Below the pieces are notes generated by a model. That model did no database searches. It was given only the letters and a program-made list of their open reading frames with translations, and was not told the origin of the DNA. DNA of 64,000 nt from Bordetella petrii (GTDB lineage Bacteria > Pseudomonadota > Gammaproteobacteria > Burkholderiales > Burkholderiaceae_B), in the NCBI RefSeq assembly GCF_000067205.1, contig NC_010170.1:434001-498000 (forward strand), written 5' to 3'. Of this stretch, positions 15,757 to 24,363 are shown piece by piece. Position numbers and translations under genes: made by a program. The stretch's first letter is position 1; each line of letters starts with the position of its first letter.

Positions 15757-15914
15757 GTCTTCCTCCTTGGGGGTTGCGCCTGGACAGGCGTGTGGCGGCG
15801 CGCGCCGCCCGGCATTCTGCGAGCCGGTGCGGCGCGTGCCACGTATCGCTTCAGGGCCCGGCAACCAGCCGGGCGGGATTCATGCGGCCTGCGTACATCG
15901 TGGGAAAACCTCGC
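15757..15914. other. Intergenic gap inside the sulfolactate-type operon
   Basis: The 158 bp between suyB and the receptor gene show no coding sequence and no clear terminator with a T-run. Inverted GC-rich segments such as GCCGGGCGGC are present but weak. The receptor's ribosome site lies at the low-coordinate end. Confidence 0.3.
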
Positions 15915-17090
15915 TCAGGCGCTTTCGTACAGGCGCGTCAGCACGAACTCGCGGTGGCCCAGCGCTTCGGCCGAAGTCCAGCGGCCGTTGGCGGTGGCCA
16001 GCATGCACTCGAGCAGCTTGTCGCCGGCCTGGTCCAGGTCGATTTCACGCTGCAGCAGGCCCGACGTATCGACGTCTATGTGCTCGCTCATGGTGCGTAC
16101 CGTGCGCGGGTTGGCGCAGATCTTGATGACCGGCAGGATGGGGTTGCCGATGACGTTGCCCTGGCCGGTGGGGAAGAAGTGCACAGCGTAGCCCGAAGCG
16201 GCGCACAGTGTCACCATCTCGGCGGCGGCCGACGACGAATCCATGAACCACAGCCCCTTGCCGGTGGGAACCTCGGCCTTGTCCAGCACTCCGTCGATGC
16301 GGCATTTCTTGCCGATTTTCTGGATGTTGCCCAGCGCCTTTTCCTCGATGGTGGTCAGGCCGCCGGCGATGTTGCCCTTGGTGGGCTGCGATTCGGACAG
16401 GTCGCTGGTTTTCCAGCGGTCGATCACTTCCTGGTAGCGGTTGAACATGAACATGAAGCGTTCGCGCACCGCATCATTGGCGCAGCGCTCGGCCACGATA
16501 TGCTCGCCGCCGGTCAGTTCGGTGGTTTCGCCAAATACCAGCGTGCTGCCCAGGGCATACAGCTTGTCGAAGGCGTTGCCCACGGTGGGGTTGGCGCCAC
16601 AGCCCGAGGTGGTGTCCGACTCACCGCATTTGGTGGACACCCATAGATCAGAAATGAGGCATTCGGTGCGCTGCAACCCGGTGGCGTAATGCACGAATTC
16701 CTTGGCCTGGCGCGAGGCGCGCATGATGGTGTCGTGATCGCCGTGCAGTTCGATGCTGAAGCCGGCCACGGGCTTGCCGGTGGCGGCAATGCCGTCGACC
16801 ACGCGCTTGGTCCAGCCTTCTTCGATGCCGATGACGATCACGGCGGCCACGTTGGGGTTGCTGCCGGTGCCGATCAGGGTGCGGAAGTGCAGTTCGAGGT
16901 CTTCGCCGAACTGCAACCGGCCATAAGGGTGGGGCAGGGCCAGAGTGCCCTTGATGTTGTTGGCGACGGCTTCGGCGGCAGCATTCGAGATATCGTCCAC
17001 CGGCAGGACGATGACGTGGTTGCGCACGCCGACCCGCCCGTTGTCGCGGCGATATCCCCGGAAAGTGGTCGAAGCATTGACGATGGCCAT
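15915..17090 (-). CDS. suyB: UxaA-family lyase large subunit, probable sulfolactate sulfo-lyase beta (SuyB)
   Basis: A 391-residue protein of the altronate/galactarate dehydratase C-terminal family (UxaA/GarD). Family stretches include GYRRDNGRVGVRNHV near the start, STKCGESDTTSG in the middle, SQPTKGNIAGGLTTIEEKAL and HFFPTGQGNVIGNPILPVIK. Sugar-acid altronate dehydratase is usually one chain of about 495 aa with a fused SAF domain. Here the SAF part is a separate 93-aa gene, the arrangement and sizes of SuyAB, which splits (R)-sulfolactate into pyruvate and sulfite. The neighbouring SlcC- and ComC-type genes and sulfonate-type importer support this. A split dehydratase for another hydroxyacid is the main alternative. 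Confidence 0.78.
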   Translation of the reverse strand: MAIVNASTTFRGYRRDNGRVGVRNHVIVLPVDDISNAAAEAVANNIKGTLALPHPYGRLQFGEDLELHFRTLIGTGSNPNVAAVIVIGIEEGWTKRVVDGIAATGKPVAGFSIELHGDHDTIMRASRQAKEFVHYATGLQRTECLISDLWVSTKCGESDTTSGCGANPTVGNAFDKLYALGSTLVFGETTELTGGEHIVAERCANDAVRERFMFMFNRYQEVIDRWKTSDLSESQPTKGNIAGGLTTIEEKALGNIQKIGKKCRIDGVLDKAEVPTGKGLWFMDSSSAAAEMVTLCAASGYAVHFFPTGQGNVIGNPILPVIKICANPRTVRTMSEHIDVDTSGLLQREIDLDQAGDKLLECMLATANGRWTSAEALGHREFVLTRLYESA

Positions 17091-17133
17091 GGCGTTTCCT
17101 ATGTATGTAATCGGTGATGAAAAGCGCGGCCGC

Positions 17134-17415
17134 TTACCAGCGCTTGGTCTTGATGTTGTGGACGTGGGCGTGCTGCCCCGCCTTGATGGGCTCGACCACC
17201 TTGCCGATGTCGGTGCCGTACTTGAACACGGTGTCGCCGACCGCCATGTCTTTCAGGGCCACCTTGTGGCCGATGGGAATATCCTGCAGCGCTTTCAGAT
17301 GGATGATCTTGTCTTCATCCATGATCCAGGCGTTCAGTTCCGTGCCTGCCTTCAGGCCCTCCACGACGGCGACCGCCACCGTGTCTTTCGCATCGTGCAA
17401 TACGGCGTGAATCAT
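17134..17415 (-). CDS. suyA: UxaA-family lyase small subunit (SAF domain), probable sulfolactate sulfo-lyase alpha (SuyA)
   Basis: A 93-residue protein made only of a SAF domain, with HDAKDTVAVAVVEGLKAG near the start, DIPIGHKVALKDMAVGD in the middle and KAGQHAHVHNIKTKRW at the end. It matches the N-terminal domain of altronate dehydratase and the small subunit of SuyAB. It is the first gene of the minus-strand operon, 43 bp before suyB, and sits opposite the GntR gene with the operator between. The SAF domain probably shapes the active site at the interface with the large subunit. Confidence 0.78.
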   Translation of the reverse strand: MIHAVLHDAKDTVAVAVVEGLKAGTELNAWIMDEDKIIHLKALQDIPIGHKVALKDMAVGDTVFKYGTDIGKVVEPIKAGQHAHVHNIKTKRW

Positions 17416-17500
17416 TGTTGTCCTCTCTGGTGTGATGGCCGCCCGGGTAGCTCGGTCCCGGGCCGGTTCGTTGCATCTTAGGCGCGGCTCGATTTCAAGT

Positions 17501-17532
17501 CAACTAAATCATATATATGAGTTGTATGATTA
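17501..17532. promoter_or_regulatory. Candidate GntR operator between suyA operon and gntR
   Basis: In a rare AT-rich patch, AATCATA (17507-17513) is mirrored by TATGATT (17525-17531) across 11 bp. A second pair, CAACT (17501-17505) and AGTTG (17520-17524), is interleaved with it. GntR/HutC proteins bind inverted repeats of this size, and the site lies between the divergent suyA (start 17415) and gntR (start 17586) genes, so it could control both. Direct binding is inferred. Confidence 0.55.
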
Positions 17533-17585
17533 TGCCAGCGGCGCATCGCGCCGCTACAATCCGGCCACCTCAATCTGGTTACGCC

Positions 17586-18344
17586 ATGAAAAACACCTCG
17601 ACCACGACCGTTCCCCTTGGCAGCCCCCTGTATGCCCAGGTCAAGCAGGCAGTGCTTGCGGCGCTGGCGCGCGGAGAATGGAAGCAGGGCGAGGCCGTGC
17701 CTCCCGAGAAAACCCTGGCCGAGCGCTTCGGCGTTTCTATCGGCACGCTGCGCAAGGCCATCGACGAGTTGGCCGCCGAGAACATCCTGGTGCGGCACCA
17801 GGGGCGCGGCACCTATGTGGCGGTGCATACCCGCAACAATCATTTCTTCAAGTTTTTCCGCATCCTGCGCCAGGACGGCCACAAGTCGTACCCCAGCACC
17901 GAACTGCTGCGCTTTCGCCGCGCGCGCGCCAACGCCGCCACGCGCGAACACCTGGGGCTGGCCACCGGCGCCTACGTGTACGAGTTCACCAACGTGCTGT
18001 CGCTGAACGGCGACGTGGTGATGGTGGACGACATCTGCTTGCCCGAGTCGCGCTTTCCCGGCATGGCCGAGCAGCACCTGCGCGAGCGGCCCAGCACGCT
18101 GTACGCGCTGTACCAGGACGTGTTCGGCGTGAATGTAATCGCCACCGACGAACGCCTGCGCGTTTGTCTGGCCGACGCCGCCCACGCCGGCTGGCTGGAC
18201 GTGGCAGAGGGCGCCCCCCTGCTGGAAATTCGCCGGGTGGCGTATTCGTACAACCGTCAGCCGGTGGAATGGCGGATATCACGGGTGAACACCGAGGCTT
18301 ACGAGTACCTGGGCCAGGAACCGGGGGCGGCGGTTACGTCGTAG
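17586..18344 (+). CDS. GntR-family (HutC/UTRA) transcriptional regulator
   Basis: A 252-residue regulator. The N-terminal winged helix-turn-helix is at about 15-78 (PPEKTLAERFGVSIGTLRKA, then HQGRGTYVAV) and the C-terminal UTRA effector domain at about 95-245 (YVYEFTNVLSLNGDVVMVDD, EWRISRVNTEAYEYL). ATG 17586 is preferred over upstream in-frame starts because those would cover the promoter and operator. It diverges from suyAB and probably represses that operon until a pathway compound binds the UTRA domain. Confidence 0.92.
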   Translation: MKNTSTTTVPLGSPLYAQVKQAVLAALARGEWKQGEAVPPEKTLAERFGVSIGTLRKAIDELAAENILVRHQGRGTYVAVHTRNNHFFKFFRILRQDGHKSYPSTELLRFRRARANAATREHLGLATGAYVYEFTNVLSLNGDVVMVDDICLPESRFPGMAEQHLRERPSTLYALYQDVFGVNVIATDERLRVCLADAAHAGWLDVAEGAPLLEIRRVAYSYNRQPVEWRISRVNTEAYEYLGQEPGAAVTS

Positions 18345-18515
18345 GTGCCGTTATAAGCCCCCCGAAGCTCAAGAACCCAGCCCACCCCCCAGCCTCGGCG
18401 CCACAAGCAAGCAAACAACCCCCCGGGGCAATGCTAAACTCCTGAACACTTAACCGGCGCCGATTTGCCTGATCCGCTTGCGGGCGCCTCTATAAATCCA
18501 GCTAAAGAGGTCCGT

Positions 18516-19790
18516 ATGACCACTCCCGTGCCTGTTCCAAACGGGGGGCCCGCCCCCGCCGCTGTTCCTGCCGCCGCCGAACCCGGTTCGGTGGGCATCG
18601 TTACCCCCCAGCTCATCCGCTTCGACACGCCGCTGCCACTGGCCAGCGGGCAATCACTGCAGTCGTACGAACTCGCGGTCGAGACCTACGGCACCCTGAA
18701 TGCCGGACGCACCAATGCCGTGCTGGTCTGCCATGCCTTGAACGCCTCGCACCACGTCGCCGGCCTGGCCGCCGACGACCCCAACGACGTGGGCTGGTGG
18801 GACAACATGGTTGGCCCGGGCAAGCCATTGGATACCAATCGCTTTTTCGTGATCGGTGTCAATAACCTGGGCTCGTGCTTTGGCTCAACCGGCCCGGCCA
18901 GCATCAATCCGGCCACCGGCCACCCCTGGGGCGCCGCCTTTCCGGTGCTGACGGTCGAAGACTGGGTGCATGCCCAGGCCCGCCTGGCGGACCACTTCGG
19001 CATCGAGCGCTTCGCGGCGGTCATGGGCGGGTCGCTGGGCGGCATGCAGGCGCTCAGCTGGGCCATCACCTGCCCCGAGCGGGTAGCCCACTGCATCGTC
19101 ATCGCCAGCACGCCGCGCCTGTCGGCGCAGAATATCGGCTTTAACGAGGTGGCGCGGCGCGCCATCATTACCGACCCTGACTTCCATGGCGGCGACTACT
19201 ACGCGCACAACACCGTGCCGCGCCGCGGCCTGTCGGTGGCGCGCATGATCGGTCACATCACGTATCTGTCGGATGACGACATGGCCGAGAAATTCGGCCG
19301 CACCCAGCGCGAGCCGGCCGAAGGCGGCGCCTATCGGTACGGCTACGACGTCGAGTTCGAGGTCGAGTCGTACTTGCGCTACCAGGGCGAGAAGTTCTCG
19401 CGCTATTTCGATGCCAACACTTATTTGCTGATCACGCGCGCGCTCGATTACTTCGACCCCGCGCGCGGCACCGGCGGCGATCTGGCGCGCGCCTTGAAGC
19501 CGGCCCAGGCCGACTTCCTGCTGGTGTCGTTTTCCACTGACTGGCGCTTTCCGCCCGAGCGCTCGCGCGAGATCGTGCGGGCGCTGCTGAAGAACGGCAG
19601 CCCGGTCACCTATGCCGAGATCGACGCCCCGCACGGTCACGATGCGTTCTTGCTCGACGACGCGCGCTACCACGCGGTGGTGCGCGGCTACTACGAGCGC
19701 ATCGCGCGCGAGCTGGGCCTGGACGAACCCGCCGCCGGGGCCGCGCCAGCGGCCGCCGAGCCGGCCTGCGCCGAAGGATGTGCCGCATGA
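18516..19790 (+). CDS. metX: Homoserine O-acyltransferase MetX
   Basis: A 424-residue alpha/beta-hydrolase enzyme that activates homoserine for methionine synthesis. Nucleophile Ser173 lies in VMGGSLGGMQALSW; the charge-relay Asp is in SFSTDWRFPPERS and His in DAPHGHDAFLLDD. An Ala/Pro-rich extension of about 30 residues precedes the catalytic core, and an Ala-rich tail follows it. ATG 18516 follows AAAGAGG. Proteobacterial MetX proteins may use succinyl-CoA rather than acetyl-CoA; the sequence seen here does not settle the donor for me. It overlaps metW by four bases, the standard pairing. Confidence 0.95.
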   Translation: MTTPVPVPNGGPAPAAVPAAAEPGSVGIVTPQLIRFDTPLPLASGQSLQSYELAVETYGTLNAGRTNAVLVCHALNASHHVAGLAADDPNDVGWWDNMVGPGKPLDTNRFFVIGVNNLGSCFGSTGPASINPATGHPWGAAFPVLTVEDWVHAQARLADHFGIERFAAVMGGSLGGMQALSWAITCPERVAHCIVIASTPRLSAQNIGFNEVARRAIITDPDFHGGDYYAHNTVPRRGLSVARMIGHITYLSDDDMAEKFGRTQREPAEGGAYRYGYDVEFEVESYLRYQGEKFSRYFDANTYLLITRALDYFDPARGTGGDLARALKPAQADFLLVSFSTDWRFPPERSREIVRALLKNGSPVTYAEIDAPHGHDAFLLDDARYHAVVRGYYERIARELGLDEPAAGAAPAAAEPACAEGCAA

Positions 19791-20404
19791 ATCCCGTCAC
19801 TGCCCGAGCCGGCCGCACGGCCGGCATGCGCCCCGACCTGGTCCGCATCGCGAGTTGGATCGAACCCGGCAGCCGCGCGCTCGACCTGGGCTGCGGCGAC
19901 GGCGCGCTGCTGGCCTACCTGCGCGACCAGCGCCAGGTGCGCGGCGCCGGCGTCGAGATCGACGACAACCACGTTATTGCCTGTGTCGGGCGTGGCGTGG
20001 AAGTCATCCAGCAAAACCTGGAAGACGGCCTGGCCCTGTTCGACGACAAGCAGTTCGACACCGTGGTGCTGTCGCAGACGCTGCAGTCGATGCACCGCAC
20101 CGAGCACATTCTGCGCGAAATGGCGCGGGTGGCGCGCTACGGCATCGTGTCGTTTCCCAATTTCGGCTACTGGCCGCACGGCTGGTCGATCCTGCGCGGG
20201 CGCATGCCCGTGACGGGGCAGATGCCCTACCAGTGGTACAACACGCCCAACATCCACCTGTGCACGCTGCGCGATTTCGAGCGGCTGGCCCAGGATCTGG
20301 GGCTGCGCATCCTCGAACGCGCCACCTTCCACGAAGGCCGCGAAATCACCGTGTTGCCGGGCTGGCGCAGCACGCTGGCGGTGTACCGCTACGCGGCCGA
20401 TTGA
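19787..20404 (+). CDS. metW: MetW, methionine biosynthesis methyltransferase-like protein
   Basis: A 205-residue protein with a class I methyltransferase fold. SAM-site motif LDLGCGDGALLAYL lies near residue 28; SQTLQSMH and RVARYGIVSFPNFGYW are MetW hallmarks. In many bacteria metX and metW are adjacent and MetW is needed for full MetX activity. The four-base overlap here supports coupled translation. No separate methyl-transfer substrate is established. Confidence 0.94.
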   Translation: MNPVTARAGRTAGMRPDLVRIASWIEPGSRALDLGCGDGALLAYLRDQRQVRGAGVEIDDNHVIACVGRGVEVIQQNLEDGLALFDDKQFDTVVLSQTLQSMHRTEHILREMARVARYGIVSFPNFGYWPHGWSILRGRMPVTGQMPYQWYNTPNIHLCTLRDFERLAQDLGLRILERATFHEGREITVLPGWRSTLAVYRYAAD

Positions 20405-20431
20405 AGCTGCTTCTGGCGGCCATTGGTTAAT

Positions 20432-21718
20432 ATGCCGTGTCCGGCGCCGCGGCGCCTTTGTTGCCAGGAGCTTCTTATTTCCGCCGCATCCCATGTCTAT
20501 TTCAGCCGCCGGGTCGCGCCCCTGCTGGTGCTGGGGTTTGCCAGCGGGCTGCCGCTGGCGCTGACGGGCGGCACGCTGCAGGCGTGGGCCACGGTCGACG
20601 GCGTATCGCTGGAAGAAATCGGTTTCCTGACCCTGGTGGGAACGGCCTACACGCTGAAGTTCCTATGGGCGCCGCTGGTCGACCGGTACGTGCCGCCGTT
20701 GCTCGGACGCCGGCGCGGCTGGATGCTGGTGACGCAGGTGCTGCTGGCGGCTTCCATCATGCTCATGGGCACGCTGTCGCCGGCCTCGGCCCTGTTGCCG
20801 CTGGCCCTGCTGGCCGTGGCGGTGGCGTTTTTCTCGGCTACTCAGGACATTGCCTTCGACGCCTATTGCACCGACGTGCTGCACCGAGAAGAACGAGGCG
20901 CCGGCGCGGCCATCAAAGTGCTGGGCTATCGGCTGGCCATGATCGTGTCGGGCGGGCTGGCGCTTATCTTGGCTGACCAATGGCTGGGCTGGGGCGCCAC
21001 CTATGTATTAATGGGCGGCCTGATGCTGGCCTGCGCCTTGGCCACCTTGTGGGCGCCCGAGCCCGAGCGGCCCGCCGCCGCGCCTCGCAACCTGGGCCTG
21101 GCCGTGGTCGAGCCGTTTCGCGAATTCTTCAGCCGGCGCGGCGCCTATACCGTGCTGGCCCTGATCGTGCTGTACAAGCTGGGCGACGCGTTTGCCGGCG
21201 CGCTGTCCACCACGTTCCTGATCCGTGGCGCGGGTTTCGACCCCACCGAAGTGGGCACGGTGAACAAAGTGCTGGGGCTGGCCGCCACTATCGTCGGCGC
21301 GCTGGCCGGCGGTTCGCTGATGGCGCGCTGGGGGCTGTATCGCTCATTGATGGCGTTCGGCGTCTTGCAGGCCATATCCAACCTGGGCTACTGGGTCATC
21401 GCCGTCAGCCCCAAGAACATCTGGCTGATGGCCGCCGCGGTGGGCATCGAGAATCTCTGCGGGGGGCTGGGCACGGCATCGTTCGTGGCCTTGCTGATGG
21501 CCTTGTGCCAGCAGCGCTTTTCGGCCACGCAATTCGCGTTGCTGTCGGCCCTGTCGGCCGTGGGCCGGACCTACCTGGCCGGCCCGCTGACGCCGCCGCT
21601 GGTGCACTGGCTGGGTTGGCCGGGCTTCTTCATGCTGACGGTCGCCATCGCGGTGCCCGGCTTGTTGCTGCTGTGGAGCCAGCGCCGCACCATCGATGCG
21701 CTGGAGCCGCAGGCCTGA
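20432..21718 (+). CDS. ampG: AmpG-family muropeptide permease (MFS)
   Basis: A protein of about 428 residues with twelve predicted helices. LGFASGLPLALTGGTLQAW closely matches the first helix of AmpG, and TLKFLWAPLVDRY and ATQDIAFDAYCTDVL are further AmpG motifs. The family imports anhydromuropeptides from the periplasm for cell-wall recycling, and so affects AmpC induction where present. The start is uncertain. ATG 20432 is used, but the best ribosome site (CAGGAG at 20464) lies downstream, just before codons that include no ATG, GTG or TTG. An ATT start at 20477 would give the length closest to E. coli AmpG. Confidence 0.88.
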   Translation: MPCPAPRRLCCQELLISAASHVYFSRRVAPLLVLGFASGLPLALTGGTLQAWATVDGVSLEEIGFLTLVGTAYTLKFLWAPLVDRYVPPLLGRRRGWMLVTQVLLAASIMLMGTLSPASALLPLALLAVAVAFFSATQDIAFDAYCTDVLHREERGAGAAIKVLGYRLAMIVSGGLALILADQWLGWGATYVLMGGLMLACALATLWAPEPERPAAAPRNLGLAVVEPFREFFSRRGAYTVLALIVLYKLGDAFAGALSTTFLIRGAGFDPTEVGTVNKVLGLAATIVGALAGGSLMARWGLYRSLMAFGVLQAISNLGYWVIAVSPKNIWLMAAAVGIENLCGGLGTASFVALLMALCQQRFSATQFALLSALSAVGRTYLAGPLTPPLVHWLGWPGFFMLTVAIAVPGLLLLWSQRRTIDALEPQA

Positions 21719-21741
21719 CGCGCGGAGTTCGCGAGGTTGCC

Positions 21742-22380
21742 ATGCATGCTGAAACGTCTACCTTGTTGCTGCACGCCCTGTATCTGGTGGCCATCGTCGC
21801 CGAGGCCATGACCGCCGCGCTGGCCGCCGGCCGGCGCGACATGGATTGGATGGGCGTGTGCATCATCGCCTGCGTGACGGCGCTGGGCGGCGGCTCGCTG
21901 CGCGACGTGCTGCTGGGGCACTATCCGCTGACCTGGGTGGTGCATCCCGAATACCTGGGTATGACGGCAGGCGCGGCGCTGCTTACCGCGCTGGGGGCGC
22001 CGCTGATGCGGCGCCTGCGCAGTCTGTTCTTGCTGCTGGACGCCGTGGGCCTGGTGGCCTTCACCATCATCGGCTGCAAGGTGGCCCAGCAAATGGAGCT
22101 GCCGGTGAGTATTGCGCTGATCAGCGGCATGATCACGGGTTGCGCCGGCGGGGTGCTGCGCGACGTGCTGTGCAACGACGTGCCGCTGTTGTTCCGCAAA
22201 GAACTCTATGCCAGCGTGTCCATTGTGACCGGCGGCCTGTACATGGGGCTGCTGGCGGCCGGGCTGTCGGCCAATGCGGCGGTGCCGGCGGCGCTGGCGG
22301 TGGGCCTGGCGTTTCGCCTGCTGGCGCTGCGCTTCAATTGGCAGATGCCGCGCTTCGTATATCGCGACGACTGGCACTGA
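21742..22380 (+). CDS. TRIC/UPF0126-family membrane protein (YicG-like)
   Basis: A 212-residue inner-membrane protein with seven helices and the paired TRIC repeats GGGSLRDVLLG and GCAGGVLRDVLC. The family includes small bacterial cation channels and proteins proposed to carry glycine. ATG 21742 follows GCGAGG and starts the first helix. It lies 23 bp after ampG and is probably co-transcribed. The 70-bp repeat array starts 20 bp after its stop. Confidence 0.88.
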   Translation: MHAETSTLLLHALYLVAIVAEAMTAALAAGRRDMDWMGVCIIACVTALGGGSLRDVLLGHYPLTWVVHPEYLGMTAGAALLTALGAPLMRRLRSLFLLLDAVGLVAFTIIGCKVAQQMELPVSIALISGMITGCAGGVLRDVLCNDVPLLFRKELYASVSIVTGGLYMGLLAAGLSANAAVPAALAVGLAFRLLALRFNWQMPRFVYRDDWH

Positions 22381-22400
22381 GCGCCGGGCGCTGGCGAGCG

Positions 22401-22880
22401 GCTTTGTCATGCTTCGGTGTCTGACACCCTGCGGGAGTCAGACACCTGGCTATAACGGTCTGCGGAGACGGCTCTGTCATGCTTCGGTGTCTGACATCCT
22501 GCGGGAGTCAGACACCTGGCTATAACGGTCTGCGGAGACGGCTTTGTCATGCTTCGGTGTCTGACACCCTGCGGGAGTCAGACACCTGGCTATAACGGTC
22601 TGCGGAGACGGCTCTGTCGTGCTTCGGTGTCTGACACCCTGCGGGAGTCGGACAGCTGGCTATAACGGTCTGCGGAGACGGCTCTGTCATGCTTCGGTGT
22701 CTGACACCCTGCGGGAGTCAGACACCTGGCTATAACGGTTTGCGGAGACGGCTTTGTCATGCTTCGGTGTCTGACACCCTGCGGGAGTCAGACACCTGGC
22801 TATAACGGTCTGCGGAGACGGCTCTGTCGTGCTTCGGTGTCTGACACCCTGCGGGAGTCAGACACCTGGCTTATAGCGGT
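22401..22880. repeat. Tandem array, seven copies of a 70-bp unit with internal inverted repeat
   Basis: Units begin at 22401, 22471, 22541, 22611, 22681, 22751 and 22821; the last loses similarity after about 60 bp. Each carries GGTGTCTGAC, 11 bp, then GTCAGACACC, a 10-bp perfect inverted repeat (22416-22446 in unit 1), plus TGGCTATAACGGTCTGCGGA. Units differ at only a few bases (for example the GCTTTGTCAT, GCTCTGTCAT and GCTCTGTCGT openings), so duplication is recent. There are no unique spacers. It lies just after the TRIC gene. Confidence 0.95.
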
Positions 22881-22929
22881 CTTCGCAGTTGTGCTTTATG
22901 CCGGTTTCCGCGGGCCTGCATTATCTGCA

Positions 22930-22960
22930 GGTGTCTGACTCCCGCAGGGTGTCAGACACC
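22930..22960. repeat. Inverted single copy of the GGTGTCTGAC element, with a half copy at 22990
   Basis: This 31-bp segment is the exact reverse complement of the palindromic core of the adjacent 70-bp units, without the rest of the unit. A 13-bp variant, GGTGTCAGGCACC, follows at 22990-23002. Both lie in the 3' region shared by the TRIC gene and the convergent gdhA. They could form hairpins in either transcript, although no T-run follows. Confidence 0.85.
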
Positions 22961-23019
22961 GTTGTTTTGAGACAGCCCAGGCGCGCAGCGGTGTCAGGCA
23001 CCAGACCCCGTGCTGACGT

Positions 23020-24363
23020 TCAGTACAGCCCTTGCTGGCGCATCGCGTCGGCTACTTTCACGAAACCGGCGATGTTGGCGCCATCCAGGTAGTTCACCGT
23101 GTTGCCGCGGCCCTGGCCGTGGCGCACGCAGCTTTCGTGGATGTCGCGCATGATGGCGTGCAGGCGCTGGTCGACTTCGTCGCGGGTCCAGGCCAGGCGA
23201 ATGGCGTTCTGGCTCATTTCCAGGCCCGACACCGCCACGCCGCCGGCATTACTGGCCTTGCCCGGCGCGTACAGCACGCCGGCCTCGATGAAGGTCTTGG
23301 CGGCTTCCAGGGTGGACGGCATGTTGGCGCCTTCGGCCACGCACTTGACGCCGTTGGCGATCAGGGTGCGGGCGTCGTCGATTTCCAGCTCGTTCTGGGT
23401 GGCGCAGGGCAGGGCCACGTCCACCGGCACGTGCCAGGGGCGCTTGCCCGCGGCATAAGTCAGCTTGAACTGCCCGGCATATTCGGCCAGGCGGCCGCGC
23501 AGGTCGTTCTTCAGGTGCATCAGGGCGGCCAGCTTTTCATGGGTGAAGCCGGCCTCGTCGATTACCGTGCCGTCGGAATCGGACACCGTGACCACGCGCG
23601 CGCCCAGGGTCATGGCCTTTTCGATGGCGTACTGGGCCACATTGCCCGAACCCGACACCGACACGCGCAGGCCGTCGAACGACAGGCCTTCGCGCTTGAG
23701 CATTTCTTCGGCGAAGTACACCGTGCCGTAGCCCGTGGCCTCGGGGCGGATCAGGCTGCCGCCGAAGGTCAGGCCCTTGCCGGTGAACACGCTGGCCGCC
23801 GAGTTCGACAGCTTTTTCATCATGCCGGCCATGAAGCCGACTTCACGGGCGCCCACGCCCATGTCGCCGGCGGGCACGTCCGTGTCCGGGCCCAGGTGGC
23901 GGTGCAGTTCGAGCATCAGCGCCTGGCAGAAGCGCATGACCTCGGCGTCGGACTTGCCCTTGGGGTCGAAGTCGGAGCCGCCTTTGCCGCCGCCCATGGG
24001 CAGCGTGGTCAGGGCGTTCTTCAGGGTCTGTTCGAAGGCCAGGAACTTCAGCACCGACAGGTTCACCGACGGATGGAAGCGCATGCCGCCCTTGAACGGC
24101 CCGATGGCCGAGCTGTGCTGCACGCGGAAGGCGCGGTTGACGCGCGAATTGCCCTGGTCGTCAGTCCAGCACACGCGGAACTGGATAACGCGCTCGGGTT
24201 CGACCAGGCGTTCAAGCAGGGCGTATTCGGCGTAATGGGGGTGTTGTTGCAAGAAAGGCCACAAGCTGGACATGACTTCATGTACCGCTTGCATGAATTC
24301 GGGTTGCTGCGGGTCGCGCGCAGCGACCTGGCGCAGAAAGTCGTCAAGACTCTGCAGTTTCAC
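23020..24363 (-). CDS. gdhA: NADP-specific glutamate dehydrogenase
   Basis: A 447-residue enzyme that makes glutamate from 2-oxoglutarate and ammonium. It matches the hexameric E. coli GdhA type throughout: FKGGMRFHPSVNLSVLKFLA, LPMGGGKGGSDFDPKGKS with the catalytic Lys, DTDVPAGDMGVG and the nucleotide-binding VSGSGNVAQYAIEKA. The start is GTG 24363, giving exactly the E. coli length. It sits six bases after AGGAG, whereas the longer open frame upstream has no similarity. It stands alone, with repeats downstream and a 430-bp non-coding region upstream. Confidence 0.96.
   Translation of the reverse strand: MKLQSLDDFLRQVAARDPQQPEFMQAVHEVMSSLWPFLQQHPHYAEYALLERLVEPERVIQFRVCWTDDQGNSRVNRAFRVQHSSAIGPFKGGMRFHPSVNLSVLKFLAFEQTLKNALTTLPMGGGKGGSDFDPKGKSDAEVMRFCQALMLELHRHLGPDTDVPAGDMGVGAREVGFMAGMMKKLSNSAASVFTGKGLTFGGSLIRPEATGYGTVYFAEEMLKREGLSFDGLRVSVSGSGNVAQYAIEKAMTLGARVVTVSDSDGTVIDEAGFTHEKLAALMHLKNDLRGRLAEYAGQFKLTYAAGKRPWHVPVDVALPCATQNELEIDDARTLIANGVKCVAEGANMPSTLEAAKTFIEAGVLYAPGKASNAGGVAVSGLEMSQNAIRLAWTRDEVDQRLHAIMRDIHESCVRHGQGRGNTVNYLDGANIAGFVKVADAMRQQGLY

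Noticed and set aside
15915..17415. Altronate dehydratase (UxaA) for hexuronate breakdown
   Set aside because: UxaA normally has both domains in one chain beside other hexuronate genes. Here the subunits are split and the neighbours are sulfonate-type. It is kept as an alternative, not as the main call.
22274..22525. Small open frame crossing the end of the TRIC gene into the repeats
   Set aside because: It is out of frame with the real gene and made mostly of repeat sequence.
22401..22880. Possible CRISPR array
   Set aside because: The entire 70-bp unit is repeated, so there are no unique spacers, and no cas genes are nearby.
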